Source: DASRDU01 sp046331565
GTDB taxonomy: Bacteria > Acidobacteriota > Blastocatellia > RBC074
Direction of reading: 5' to 3'
Length of the DNA: 64,000 bases
Assembly (NCBI GenBank): GCA_046331565.1
Contig: JAXLQP010000002.1
Coordinates: 930,001 to 994,000 of the forward strand
A program made the translations under genes and the position numbers. Numbering within the stretch: position 1 is the stretch's first letter; each line of letters opens with the position of its first letter. The notes under the pieces were generated by a model. The model worked only from the letters and a program-made list of their open reading frames with translations. It ran no database searches and was not told the DNA's origin. Shown here piece by piece: positions 25,918 through 36,584 of this stretch.

Positions 25918-27282
25918 ATGAAGTCTCTGAAATCCATCACCACTCTCTGTCTCTGCCTTGTGCTGCTGAGTCTGTGCGTCGTTGCCGTTCCGGCTCAGAA
26001 GGACAAAAAGAAAAAGGACAAGGATGCGCCGCAGGAAGTTGTCGCGCCTGCGCCGCCGACGCCCTTCAGCGACGTGAAGCGCGACACGCTGCTCAACGGC
26101 CTGCAGGTTGTTTCGCTCGCCCGCAGCACTGACGGCAGGCTGCGCTGCGATCTGGTGCTGCGCAGCGGCGCGATGTTCGATCTGGTTTACAAGACCGGAC
26201 TGGCGAAACTGACGCAGGAAACGCTGCTGGCGGCCAATCCGAACCTGGCCGGAGAACTGGAGTCGTTGCAGGCAAAGATGGAATGGGGCGTCACGTCCGA
26301 TCACACCTGGTTTCGGATCGAATCACCGACCAGTAATTTCGATACCGTCATGGAAATCATCGGGCGTTTGCTGGTGGTTGAAAACATCCGGCAGGATGCC
26401 TTCAAACGCGCCCAGCAGGAGCAACTGGCAAAGCTGAAAAACGCTCCGGCTCCGACACCTGCCGAACGCGCCGATGAAAAGTTTTACGCTGAAATTTACG
26501 GCGCGCATCCCTACAACCACAATGTTGACGGCACTGAAAAATCGGTCAGCAACATTCTGTGGGCGGATGTTTATGATTTTTACCGACGCTTTTACCTCGC
26601 CAACAATGCCGTCGCTGTAGTGACCGGCGACATTCGCCAGGAACGCGCCGTCAATATTTTCAAGGCGTTCTTCGGCGGCTGGGTCAAGGGGGCGCTGGTG
26701 CCGATGACCTTTCGCCAGCCTGACCGCACGGCGACGCTGAAACTGGTCAAAGTCGAAGCGCCTGAAATGTCCACCGTCGAATTGCGCGGCGGGGTCATTG
26801 GCGTGAAGTTTTCAGATCAGGATTTCATTGCCGAATCGCTGCTGGCCCGCGTGCTGGAATCCCGCCTGAAAAAAGAGAATCCCGATTTACCGGCAGGCAG
26901 CTTTTCAGTCAAAGCCGTGCCGCGTGCGCTGCCGGGGCCGTTTTATATTTCCGCCTCAATCACTGCTGACCGCGCGCCTGACTTTTCGAGAAAAGCGACC
27001 GACAGCTTTGCGGCGCTCTCCACTGCGCCCGTGACGGCTGAAGAACTGGCTGCCGCTCAGGCCGCACTGAATGCTGAATACGCAGCCCGTTCAGTCGAAG
27101 ATCAGTTGCGTGAAATCGAAGTGTTCGCGCTGCCCCGCAATCACGCGCTCAATTTTACTGCCCGCGTCAGCGCCATCACTGCCGCCGAATTGCAGCGTGT
27201 GGCGAAACGACTGCTCGACGCCAACGCCATGACCGTCGTCGTGCTGGGCAAAATCAGCGAGCAGCCCAGGTCGCAGATGTAA
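25918..27282 (+). CDS. M16-family peptidase homologue lacking zinc ligands (probably inactive subunit), exported
   Basis: A 454-residue protein with a signal peptide (MKSLKSITTLCLCLVLLSLC, cleavage after VPAQ) and a Lys-rich stretch, then two M16 (pitrilysin/insulinase) domains: LLNGLQVVSLARSTDG opening the fold, YGAHPYNHNVDGTEKSVSNI and YRRFYLANNAVAVVTGDI typical of the N- and C-domains. The inverted zinc motif HxxEH should occur in GLAHLLEHML; here it reads GLAKLTQETLL, so all three ligand/catalytic residues are missing. Inactive partners of this kind pair with an active M16 subunit; none is adjacent here. Start at 25918 from the signal peptide. Confidence 0.85.
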   Translation: MKSLKSITTLCLCLVLLSLCVVAVPAQKDKKKKDKDAPQEVVAPAPPTPFSDVKRDTLLNGLQVVSLARSTDGRLRCDLVLRSGAMFDLVYKTGLAKLTQETLLAANPNLAGELESLQAKMEWGVTSDHTWFRIESPTSNFDTVMEIIGRLLVVENIRQDAFKRAQQEQLAKLKNAPAPTPAERADEKFYAEIYGAHPYNHNVDGTEKSVSNILWADVYDFYRRFYLANNAVAVVTGDIRQERAVNIFKAFFGGWVKGALVPMTFRQPDRTATLKLVKVEAPEMSTVELRGGVIGVKFSDQDFIAESLLARVLESRLKKENPDLPAGSFSVKAVPRALPGPFYISASITADRAPDFSRKATDSFAALSTAPVTAEELAAAQAALNAEYAARSVEDQLREIEVFALPRNHALNFTARVSAITAAELQRVAKRLLDANAMTVVVLGKISEQPRSQM

Positions 27283-27323
27283 TTCAGCGGGCGCGCTTCA
27301 GCAAGGGTTCAAAAACTTACACA

Positions 27324-28064
27324 ATGCCGGTCACCGAAGAGACATTGCCGAGTGCAGAGATGAACGCGCCGGGCAAGGGCCGTCTGGTGCGCGAAATGTT
27401 TGCTGAAATCGCGCCGCGTTACGACCTGCTCAATCACCTGCTTTCGGGCAATGTGGATAAACGCTGGCGACGCTTTACTGCCGCAAAGCTGCGCGATGTA
27501 CTGGCGCGTCCCGGCGCGGTTGCGCTTGATCTGTGCTGCGGCACGGGCGATCTGACGCTCGAACTGTCGCCGCAGGCGCGAGTGATCGGCTGTGATTTCT
27601 GCCATCCGATGCTGGTGCTGGCCGGGCAGAAAGCCCGCGAGCGCAGGGCCGCCGGAATTTCGCTGGCCGAGGCTGACGCGCTGCGGCTGCCGTTTGCGGA
27701 TCAGAGCTTTGACGCCGTGACGATTGCCTTCGGGCTGCGCAATCTGGAAAACATCGAAGGCGGTTTGCGGGAAATCCTGCGGGTACTGAAACCCGGCGGG
27801 CGGACGGCAGTGCTGGAGTTTTCGCGTCCCGTCGTGCCGGTCTTTCGCCAGCTTTTCGAGTTTTACTTTGCGCGTGTGCTGCCCCGCATCGGAGCCGTCA
27901 TTTCAGGCTCGCAGGGCGCATACACTTATCTGCCCGCGTCGGTGCGCAACTTTCCCGACCAGAAAAAACTTGCTGCGCTGATGCAGTCTGCCGGTTACGC
28001 CAGCGTGCGTTATCACAACCTGTGGGGCGGCATCGCGGCGCTGCACTTGGGCGAACGAAAATAA
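27324..28064 (+). CDS. ubiE: demethylmenaquinone/ubiquinone biosynthesis C-methyltransferase
   Basis: A 246-residue SAM-dependent methyltransferase of the UbiE/MenG family. The motif VREMFAEIAPRYDLLNHLLS near the N-terminus is diagnostic, followed by motif I LDLCCGTGDLTLEL, ADALRLPFADQSFDAVTIAF, and FGLRNLENIEGGLREILRVL with KPGGRTAVLEFSRP. It performs the C-methylation of demethylmenaquinone; ubiquinone synthesis is unlikely in this type of bacterium (inference), so menG would be the functional name. ATG 27324 has weak context and ATG 27360 is an alternative. Confidence 0.93.
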   Translation: MPVTEETLPSAEMNAPGKGRLVREMFAEIAPRYDLLNHLLSGNVDKRWRRFTAAKLRDVLARPGAVALDLCCGTGDLTLELSPQARVIGCDFCHPMLVLAGQKARERRAAGISLAEADALRLPFADQSFDAVTIAFGLRNLENIEGGLREILRVLKPGGRTAVLEFSRPVVPVFRQLFEFYFARVLPRIGAVISGSQGAYTYLPASVRNFPDQKKLAALMQSAGYASVRYHNLWGGIAALHLGERK

Positions 28065-28166
28065 ATCAGCGGCCCGGAAAGAATCCTCTCCCCCCTGCCC
28101 GAATCAGTTATAATCCTTTCTGCGAGTCCCCGATCAGCCCTGACCGATAACCAGAGTGACACCGAG

Positions 28167-29600
28167 ATGATTGCACCATTGTCCTTCTTCACCGAGCATT
28201 TCAACATTACCGTCAGCGACATTGAAAACCTGCTGAGCGTGGCCCTCTCAAAGGGCGGTGATTATGCTGATCTGTACTTTGAATATTCAGTCAGCAGCAA
28301 CATCAACCTTGAAGAGCAGATCATCAAATCAGCCAATCGCTCAGTCACGCAGGGCGTCGGCGTGCGCGTGGTGGCGGGCGAACGCACCGGTTACGCTTAC
28401 TGCGACGAAATTGACCGCGACGCGATTCGCCGGGCCGCGCTCACTGCGGCGCACATCGCCAGCAGCGAAGCCAGCCCCGGCCCGGTCAATGTTTCATCAG
28501 CCCGTTCGCAACACAATCTGTATTCAGTTACGCGCCAGCTCAGCGACGAACCGCTGGAACGCAAGATCGAACTGTTGCAGCGCGCTGAAAAAGCCGCGCG
28601 CAGTTATGACCCGCGCATCCGCGAAGTCCAGAGCATCTTTGTTGACAAGCACAAGATCGTGCTGATTGCGACTTCTGACGGATTGCTGATCGGTGATGTG
28701 CAACCGCTCGTGCGGATGAATGTTTCGTGCATTGCCGACGATGACGGCAACCTGCAGCGCGGTTATGCGGGTGGCGGCGGGCGCGACAATCTGGATTATT
28801 TCGACAAGGTGCGGACGCCGGAATTTTTTGCCACCGAATCGGCCCGCCAGGCCATCGCCCAGCTTGATGCCATTGAAGCTCCTGCCGGAGCGATGGAAGT
28901 GGTGCTTGGTCCCGGCTGGCCCGGCGTGCTGCTGCACGAAGCCGTCGGTCACGGCCTCGAATCCGATTTCAATCGCAAGGGCACTTCGGCTTTCGCCGGG
29001 CTGATCGGTCAGCGCGTGGCCAGCGAACTTTGCACAGTCGTTGATGACGGCACCATCCCCGGTCGGCGCGGTTCGCTCAACATTGACGATGAAGGCAATC
29101 CGACGACGCACACGGTGCTGATTGAAAAAGGCATCCTGCGCGGTTACCTGCAGGACAAGCTGAGCGCCGGGCTGACCCGCGCCGCTCTGACCGGCAACGG
29201 ACGCCGCGAAAGTTATCAGCACATTCCGATGCCGCGCATGACCAATACTTACATGCTCAGCGGCGACAGCACGCCTGAAGAAATCATTCGCTCAGTCAGA
29301 CGCGGCCTCTATGCCGTCAATTTCGGCGGCGGCCAGGTTGACATCACCAACGGCAAATTCGTCTTCAGCGCCAGCGAGGCTTATCTGATTGAGGACGGCA
29401 AAATCACAGCGCCGGTCAAGGGCGCCACGCTCATCGGCAACGGCCCGGTGTCGCTGACCAAAGTCACGGCGGTCGGCAACAATCTGCAACTTGATGAAGG
29501 CGTCGGCGTGTGCGGCAAAAACGGCCAGTCAGTACCGGTCGGAGTGGGAATGCCAACGGTCAGAATTTCTGAAATGACTGTCGGCGGAACCAAAGGATAA
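28167..29600 (+). CDS. tldD: metalloprotease TldD
   Basis: A 477-residue TldD, the catalytic half of the TldD/TldE heterodimer that degrades unfolded peptides and, in some bacteria, matures modified peptides. The zinc motif HEAVGHGLESD (HExxxH) is present in GWPGVLLHEAVGHGLESDF, and EGVGVCGKNGQSVPVGVGMP is typical near the C-terminus, where the conserved cysteine lies. TldE (29623) follows 22 bp downstream, so both are co-transcribed. A TATAAT at 28109-28114 could be the -10 box, with no clear -35. The start ATG 28167 has a weak GAG upstream. Confidence 0.94.
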   Translation: MIAPLSFFTEHFNITVSDIENLLSVALSKGGDYADLYFEYSVSSNINLEEQIIKSANRSVTQGVGVRVVAGERTGYAYCDEIDRDAIRRAALTAAHIASSEASPGPVNVSSARSQHNLYSVTRQLSDEPLERKIELLQRAEKAARSYDPRIREVQSIFVDKHKIVLIATSDGLLIGDVQPLVRMNVSCIADDDGNLQRGYAGGGGRDNLDYFDKVRTPEFFATESARQAIAQLDAIEAPAGAMEVVLGPGWPGVLLHEAVGHGLESDFNRKGTSAFAGLIGQRVASELCTVVDDGTIPGRRGSLNIDDEGNPTTHTVLIEKGILRGYLQDKLSAGLTRAALTGNGRRESYQHIPMPRMTNTYMLSGDSTPEEIIRSVRRGLYAVNFGGGQVDITNGKFVFSASEAYLIEDGKITAPVKGATLIGNGPVSLTKVTAVGNNLQLDEGVGVCGKNGQSVPVGVGMPTVRISEMTVGGTKG

Positions 29601-29622
29601 TTTCTGAAATCTCTGATCCCTG

Positions 29623-30984
29623 ATGAGTACACAAATCACAAAGGACTTTCTGTCCGACATCGTCAGCAAGGCCATCCGGCGCGGCGCAACTGAAGCTGAA
29701 GCGATTGCGCTCGAAGACACTGATTTCAACGTTGAAGTCCGGCTCGGTGAAATCGAGAAGCTTGAAGAATCGGCTTCGCGCGGCATCGGGTTGCGCGTGA
29801 TTTACGAAGGCCGCCAGGCTTCGGCTTCGACTTCTGATTTTTCGGCAGGGGCGATTGAGGAACTGATTGCGAGCGCGGTTGAGATGGCGCGGCTGACTTC
29901 GGTTGATGATGCGGCAGTGCTGCCTTCGCGTGAGGAACTTTCTGCCGATGGCGGAGTCAGCAGTGACCTCGCGCTTTATGATGAAGCGGTGGCGCAGCTT
30001 CCGACCGAACGCAAAATCGAAATGGCCAGAGTCGCTGAAGCCGCCGCTCGTGACTTCGATCAGCGCATCACCAATTCTGAAGGCGCGTCCTGTTCGTCAA
30101 CCATCGGCCATCTGGTGCTGGTCAACAGTTCGGGCTTTGCGGGCGAATATCGCGGAACGACGTGCAATCTGTCGGTGTCACCGATTGCCCGCGCAGGCGA
30201 ACAGATGCAGGTAGCCGGGTGGGGCGATTCGCAGCGCATGCTGGCGGCGCTGGATTCGCCCGAAGAGCTTGGCCGCGAGGCAGCGCGCCGCGCGTTGCGC
30301 AAGCTGGGCGCGTCAAAGGTCGCCACGCAGGAAGTGCCGATCATCTTTGAATCAGGCGCAGCCGAAGAACTGCTGAGCGATTTTTTTGAAACGGCGAGCG
30401 GCGAGGCTGTCTTTCGCCGCGCTTCGTTTCTGGTCGGCAGAATCGGCGAGCAGATCGGCGCTGAAAAGCTGACGATTGTTGATGACGGGCGTTTGCCGGG
30501 CGCGCTCGGTTCGCGGCCTTTCGATGGCGAAGGACTGCCGACGCGCCGCACTGTGGTCGTTGAAAACGGCGTGCTGCGCAGCTACCTGCTCAACAGTTAC
30601 ACGGCGCGCAAGCTTGGCCTGCGTTCGACCGGGAACGCCGCGCGCGGGCTGTCGGGTCTGCCCGGAGTTGGCATCAGCAATTTTTTCATCGTTCCCGGCC
30701 CGCACACGCCCGATGAAATCATCGCTTCGGTGCCGAACGGATTTTATGTGACTGAACTGATCGGCTTCGGCTTCAATCCCGTCACCGGAGATTTTTCACG
30801 CGGCGCTTCGGGGCTGTGGATTGAAAACGGCAGGCTGAATCATTCGGTCGAGGAAGTCACGATTGCGGGCAACTTCCGCGACATGTTGCGCGGCATTGGA
30901 ATGATCGGCAATGATCTGCGCTTCCGGGGCAGAATCGCGGCCCCGACCATCAGAATCAATCAGATGATGGTCAGCGGAGACTGA
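29623..30984 (+). CDS. pmbA: TldE/PmbA, non-catalytic partner of TldD
   Basis: A 453-residue PmbA/TldE. It shares the TldD fold (RGATEAEAIALEDTDFNVEVR, ESASRGIGLRVIYEGRQAS) but has no HExxxH; TldE dimerises with TldD to form the active-site cavity. GRLPGALGSRPFDGEGLPTR, RSTGNAARGLSGLPGVGISN and LIGFGFNPVTGDFSRGASG are family landmarks. It is 22 bp after tldD. I saw no RiPP precursor nearby to suggest a natural-product role. Confidence 0.93.
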   Translation: MSTQITKDFLSDIVSKAIRRGATEAEAIALEDTDFNVEVRLGEIEKLEESASRGIGLRVIYEGRQASASTSDFSAGAIEELIASAVEMARLTSVDDAAVLPSREELSADGGVSSDLALYDEAVAQLPTERKIEMARVAEAAARDFDQRITNSEGASCSSTIGHLVLVNSSGFAGEYRGTTCNLSVSPIARAGEQMQVAGWGDSQRMLAALDSPEELGREAARRALRKLGASKVATQEVPIIFESGAAEELLSDFFETASGEAVFRRASFLVGRIGEQIGAEKLTIVDDGRLPGALGSRPFDGEGLPTRRTVVVENGVLRSYLLNSYTARKLGLRSTGNAARGLSGLPGVGISNFFIVPGPHTPDEIIASVPNGFYVTELIGFGFNPVTGDFSRGASGLWIENGRLNHSVEEVTIAGNFRDMLRGIGMIGNDLRFRGRIAAPTIRINQMMVSGD

Positions 30985-31084
30985 AAAAAACAGCGGCTGA
31001 AAAAACGAGTTCAGGGATGGCGCGAGCGTCATCGAAACTGCCGTCTCTGAGCCTGCCGGTTTCAGCCCTTAACCCCTGAAATTT

Positions 31085-31597
31085 ATGTTTGAGCCTGAAA
31101 TAGAAAACGAGAAAACCGAAGAGCGCAGTCGCACCCGTCTGATCCTGGGCGTTGGCGCAGTCGCCGCGCTGGCGCTGGCCGTGCTGGTCATCCTGTTCGC
31201 TTCGATGAAACAGCAGCAGGAATCGCCCTTTCTGAGCAATGCCGTGCGCGCGAGCCATCAGGATTTTGAGAGCAACAAAGCCAGAGTCACGATTGATAAT
31301 CAGGAAGTCCTGGCGCAGAGCAATATGGTCGGCATGGTGCAGTTCACGATTCAGGCTGAGATCACTAACCACAGCGACCGCACGCTGACCGGAGTTGAAG
31401 TGATTGCCCTTGTTTACGACCTGCAGGACAAGATCATCGCGCAAAAGGTCGGTCAGCCGATTCCGCGCCAGAGTTCGGCTCCGCTCAAGCCGGGCGAGAA
31501 GCGCAGGTTTTCAATCAAAGTTGACGCTCCGGCCAAATACACCGAAAATGACGTGAAGCTGGTCAAGGCTGAGCTGCACGGATTGCAGTTCCAGTAA
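31085..31597 (+). CDS. membrane-anchored FxLYD/DUF2393-like protein
   Basis: A 170-residue protein with an acidic N-terminal tail, a single membrane helix (about 20-42, LILGVGAVAALALAVLVILF) and a periplasmic beta-sandwich. FTIQAEITNHSDRTLTGVEV, then IALVYDLQDKIIAQKVGQPI, PLKPGEKRRFSIKVDAP is the layout of FxLYD-type extracellular domains, which are seen in many membrane-anchored proteins of unknown function. It lies 100 bp after tldE and ends in a strong terminator. No function assigned. Confidence 0.7.
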   Translation: MFEPEIENEKTEERSRTRLILGVGAVAALALAVLVILFASMKQQQESPFLSNAVRASHQDFESNKARVTIDNQEVLAQSNMVGMVQFTIQAEITNHSDRTLTGVEVIALVYDLQDKIIAQKVGQPIPRQSSAPLKPGEKRRFSIKVDAPAKYTENDVKLVKAELHGLQFQ

Positions 31598-31619
31598 GAA
31601 TTGCGGCAGGTAAGAAAAG

Positions 31620-31660
31620 CGAAAAGGCGAGCGCGGAAATCATCCGCGCTCGCCTTTTCG
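31620..31660. terminator. bidirectional intrinsic terminator
   Basis: CGAAAAGGCGAGCGCGG (31620-31636) pairs perfectly (17 bp) with CCGCGCTCGCCTTTTCG (31644-31660) across a 7-nt loop. The arms contain AAAA/TTTT at the base, giving a short U-tract on both strands. It lies between two convergent genes. Confidence 0.82.
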
Positions 31661-31684
31661 GTCTTGTCCGGCCTGTCGAGGCTC

Positions 31685-33013
31685 TCAGTTCTGATTCTTG
31701 ATTTCGGTGACGATCTTCGGCTGAATTTCCATCACGGCTGTCGCGGGGCTGGAACCCGGCGTCAGGAAGCGATGCGAAACGCTGCGATAAATCCGTCCGG
31801 CAATATCGGCAGCGCGCTTGCCTGCCTCGCCTGAGCCGGTGGTAATCACCGTCACGACCAGGCGCGGATTGGTCACGCTGGAAAATGAAGTGAACAGACC
31901 GAGCTTGGCTTCAGAGCCGGTGCAGGTTCCGGTCTTGCCCGCGACCTGTCCGAGCGGATCGTAAGCGGCTCTGGCCGTGCCGTACTGAACGGCGCCGATC
32001 ATGCCATTCAGCAGGCGCAGGCGATCTTCAGGCGTCATTTCGATTTTGCGCCTCAGCACCGGCTTGAAATTCTCAGCTTCCTCAGGCGTGCGCGGAATGC
32101 GCGGCACATAGAGGTTGCCGCCGTTGGCAATCGCGGCAGTGAAGTTGGCAAGCTGAATGGCCGTGAAGCCAAAGCCGTCACCGTGACTCGACATATGGCC
32201 GGTGTTCTGTTCGCCCTCTTCCGGCAGAAAGCCGCTGCTTTCGCCCAGATAATTCGCTCCGGTCGTTTCACCGAAACCGAAGTTGCTGGCGTAACCGGTC
32301 ACCTTTTCATAACCCAGCCTGCGACCGACTTCCTGAAAGAACGGATTGTTCGAGTGCGCAATTGCATCAAACAGATTCAATCCCCGGCCATTGCTCGCCA
32401 GTTGGAAGTCCATGCTCGGATCAAGAATCTTTTCATGCAGCCCGGCCAGCCCGACGACCAGTTTGACGGTGGAGCAGGGCTTGACGGGCGAGCCAAGCGC
32501 CATGCGCTGGTTGACAATGCTGTAAATCCGGCCATTGGTCGCATCCATCACGACCACCGTTCCGGCCTTGCCGCCGAGAGCTTCAATGGCCGCACGGCGA
32601 ACTTCCATATCTTCGCCTGTCGTGTTGTCCTTGAGAATGTTGGCTCCGGCAATGTTGCGCAACGCAGCATCGCGGGCGCGAATGGCGCGCATTCGTGCTG
32701 CTGCAATCGCAGCGGCACGACGCCGGTTGTAGGCCGCCAGCATCCGGCGTTCAGCCTTGCTGAGTTTGCCGCGTCCCTGGCGTTTCATCAGGCTGCGCAA
32801 CTGCGCCTGGCTCATCTGCGGTTCGCGGTTGCGGCCACGCCGGTCTGAGCGGGCAGCAGTTTTCTGATGTTTTGATTTACCCTTTCCGGCTTTGGCCGAT
32901 CCTGTGCGCGAACGCTTTTTCGCATACGCGGTGCCATCGGGGGATATGACCACGAGAGCCGTAAAAAATGCCAGCAGTATCGTGGTCGTGGTAACGCGGT
33001 TGATTAGACTCAT
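31685..33013 (-). CDS. penicillin-binding transpeptidase-domain protein with basic N-terminal extension
   Basis: A 442-residue exported or anchored protein. The N-terminus has a hydrophobic segment (ILLAFFTALVVISPDGTAYA), then about 100 residues rich in Lys, Arg and Gln. From about residue 150 a penicillin-binding transpeptidase domain follows: SxxK as STVK in KPCSTVKLVVGLAGL, SxN as HSNNPFFQEV, and KTGT in VAGKTGTCTGSEAK. There is no transglycosylase or PASTA domain. This resembles PBP2-type or single-domain D,D-transpeptidases. The basic N-region could bind peptidoglycan or nucleic acid (inference). AGGAAAGG lies 9 nt before ATG 33013, fixing the start. Confidence 0.85.
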   Translation of the reverse strand: MSLINRVTTTTILLAFFTALVVISPDGTAYAKKRSRTGSAKAGKGKSKHQKTAARSDRRGRNREPQMSQAQLRSLMKRQGRGKLSKAERRMLAAYNRRRAAAIAAARMRAIRARDAALRNIAGANILKDNTTGEDMEVRRAAIEALGGKAGTVVVMDATNGRIYSIVNQRMALGSPVKPCSTVKLVVGLAGLHEKILDPSMDFQLASNGRGLNLFDAIAHSNNPFFQEVGRRLGYEKVTGYASNFGFGETTGANYLGESSGFLPEEGEQNTGHMSSHGDGFGFTAIQLANFTAAIANGGNLYVPRIPRTPEEAENFKPVLRRKIEMTPEDRLRLLNGMIGAVQYGTARAAYDPLGQVAGKTGTCTGSEAKLGLFTSFSSVTNPRLVVTVITTGSGEAGKRAADIAGRIYRSVSHRFLTPGSSPATAVMEIQPKIVTEIKNQN

Positions 33014-33459
33014 TTTCAATACCTTTCCTGTATCCCGGCAAAACAGCCCTGTTCCGACAATAATCCACCTCAGGGGGGCGAAACCTTCAACCTGCAAACC
33101 AGTCACCAGAGGGTGACAGAGGGCAGGCTGATTGGGCAGTTGTGGGTTTGAGGTAAAGTGATCGCGTCGAGACTGGAGCGACAGGACGCCACGTTTCTCT
33201 GATTTTCAGCATCAGGATCAACATCGGTCCCAGCAGCCGTGTTGCCCGACGTCATCACTATCGGAATGACTATCGTACCTGTACAATTGAAGAGCAAGCG
33301 CACAGCAGGCTTCCCTCCGAGGCTTCCTTGTTACAAAAGCCGGGGGCAGGCGCACGCGCAGAGTCTACCAAATCAATTCCGTTGAAACAACCGGGAAGAT
33401 TTGATTGCAGGGTTGAAATCACATTAACAAATTCTCCGGGATTTGCTCATCGGCAGGGC
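33014..33459. other. divergent intergenic region between PBP and histidine kinase genes
   Basis: About 450 bp between divergent genes; promoters for both should lie here. I see a GTCACC/GGTGAC hairpin (33102-33117) and otherwise no RNA gene or convincing protein. An in-frame open extension of the kinase gene back to 33328 has no start context. Confidence 0.4.
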
Positions 33460-34995
33460 ATGACTTCAATCAATCCGCTTTCCAGTTTCCGCGCTCAGAT
33501 GGTGCTTTTCATCGCGGCCATGCTGCTGGTGACCACTGTGGCGCTCAACCTGATCAATCAGCGGCTGGAGCGCCGCATCAATCGTCAGGTCGAGGAACAC
33601 ATCGAACAACTGACGCTGGCGATTGACCTGGCGCTGCGGTCGCGGCAGAGCAGCCGTTATCTCTATGATTTCGTGCCGCAGGAAAGCCAGGGCAAACTGC
33701 TGGTCGGGCCTGATTACATCGTCAGTCACATTCTCGTCACTGACGCTTCCGGCGTCATCATTGACAGCACCCGGCAGGATGACGTGGGACAGTTGCTTCC
33801 CGCAGCCATCAACGAACTGCCGACCGTGCGCCAGGGCGATCTGCTGCGCGATGCCGGAACAGTCGGCAGCACGCAGGGACGCACCATTACTTTCACCATC
33901 AGAAGCGTCAACGATCAGGGCGACAGCGTGCAGCGCCGCATCATCATTGTGTTTTCGATGAATCGCCTGACTCAGACGCGCCGCGAAGCCAATCGTGACC
34001 GATTGCTGGCGACGCTCGCGCTGGGGCTGCTGATGATTCTGCTGGTCGCGTGGTTCAGCCGCCGCTTCAGCCGCCCGATTACTGAACTGGCCAGAGCCGC
34101 GCAGAAAGTCGCCGCCGGTGATCTCGAATTTCAGGTCTTCGTCATGCGACACGACGAAGTCGGCAAACTGGCCGAGACTTTCAATGAAATGCTCTTCGGG
34201 TTGCGCAACAAGCGCGAGCTTGAGGAGCAGTTGCAGCGCGCCGAACGCTCCGCCGTTGTCGGGCGGCTGGCCTCAGGCATCGCGCACGAGATTCGCAATC
34301 CGCTCAACTTCATCAACCTGTCAATTGATCACCTCAGGGAAAAGTTTGCGCCGTCCGCGCAGCCGCTGCCGAATGTCGAAGCCGCGCGCGCCGAATACAC
34401 GCACATTCTGGTGACGATCAAGGACGAGATTGCGCGCCTGAACACGCTGGTCAGCAATTTTCTGAGTTATGGTCGCCCGTCCCGCCTCAAGCTGCGCGAG
34501 CTGGATGCCCGCCGCCTGATTGAAGAAACACTTGCGCTCGTGCAGGCGCAGGCTGAACAGCAGGGCGTCAGACTGATCGTGCAGGAAAGCAGCGACGGCA
34601 ACAGCGATCATCATCTGCACGCTGATGCCGAGCAGATCAAGACCTGTTTTTCCAACCTCATTATCAATGCCGTGCAGGCGATGCCTGATGGCGGCACGCT
34701 GACCGTGACACTCAGCCCGCGTCCTGCCGACATTGAAATCACCTTTGCCGACACCGGCAGCGGCATTCCGCCGGAAGCGATCGAACAGATTTTCGAGCCT
34801 TATTATTCGACCAAGGAAACAGGCATCGGGCTGGGCCTGCCGCTGACGAGAAAGCTGATCGAAGATCACGGCGGCTCAATTGCCGTGACCAGTGTGGTGG
34901 GCGACGGCACGACCTTTACCGTCACGCTGCCGCGCGATCCGATTACTCCGGCGGCACAGGCATCACCCGCGCAGACTCAGTTGAGTGCGCGCTGA
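33460..34995 (+). CDS. membrane sensor histidine kinase, NtrB/AtoS-like
   Basis: A 511-residue kinase. A transmembrane helix (about 12-32), a periplasmic sensor region (33-180) and a second helix (about 185-210, LLATLALGLLMILLVAWF) precede a HAMP linker. The HisKA domain has the phosphoacceptor His276 in GIAHEIRNPLNFI. The ATPase domain has the N box NLIINAVQAM, the G1 box DTGSGIPPEA and the G2 box GIGLGLPL. With the NtrC-like regulator 99 bp downstream it forms a sigma-54-linked two-component system. The signal is unknown. The start at ATG 33460 has weak context; an upstream extension to 33328 looks unlikely. Confidence 0.9.
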   Translation: MTSINPLSSFRAQMVLFIAAMLLVTTVALNLINQRLERRINRQVEEHIEQLTLAIDLALRSRQSSRYLYDFVPQESQGKLLVGPDYIVSHILVTDASGVIIDSTRQDDVGQLLPAAINELPTVRQGDLLRDAGTVGSTQGRTITFTIRSVNDQGDSVQRRIIIVFSMNRLTQTRREANRDRLLATLALGLLMILLVAWFSRRFSRPITELARAAQKVAAGDLEFQVFVMRHDEVGKLAETFNEMLFGLRNKRELEEQLQRAERSAVVGRLASGIAHEIRNPLNFINLSIDHLREKFAPSAQPLPNVEAARAEYTHILVTIKDEIARLNTLVSNFLSYGRPSRLKLRELDARRLIEETLALVQAQAEQQGVRLIVQESSDGNSDHHLHADAEQIKTCFSNLIINAVQAMPDGGTLTVTLSPRPADIEITFADTGSGIPPEAIEQIFEPYYSTKETGIGLGLPLTRKLIEDHGGSIAVTSVVGDGTTFTVTLPRDPITPAAQASPAQTQLSAR

Positions 34996-35011
34996 AAGCC
35001 TGATTGTCTCT

Positions 35012-35040
35012 GTCACATCATCGCGGCCAGAGGTTATAAT
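35012..35040 (+). promoter_or_regulatory. sigma-70-like promoter for the response-regulator gene
   Basis: -10 TATAAT is an exact match (35035-35040). With a 17-nt spacer the -35 is GTCACA (35012-35017), 4 of 6 to TTGACA. It lies 55 bp before the NtrC-like ATG, so the regulator may be transcribed independently of the kinase. Confidence 0.45.
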
Positions 35041-35094
35041 GCCGGTGCAGTTTCGGCAGTCAGCGTATCAATCACTCCCCACTCAGAAACGATC

Positions 35095-36486
<1,392 letters not shown>

Positions 36487-36584
36487 CACAATCAGACTGC
36501 CCTTTGCCCCCGCCTCTGACTCTGGATGGTTTGCCTGCCCTGTTTGCGCCCGCAAGACGGCGATGCTACAGTGGCGCACCTTTT

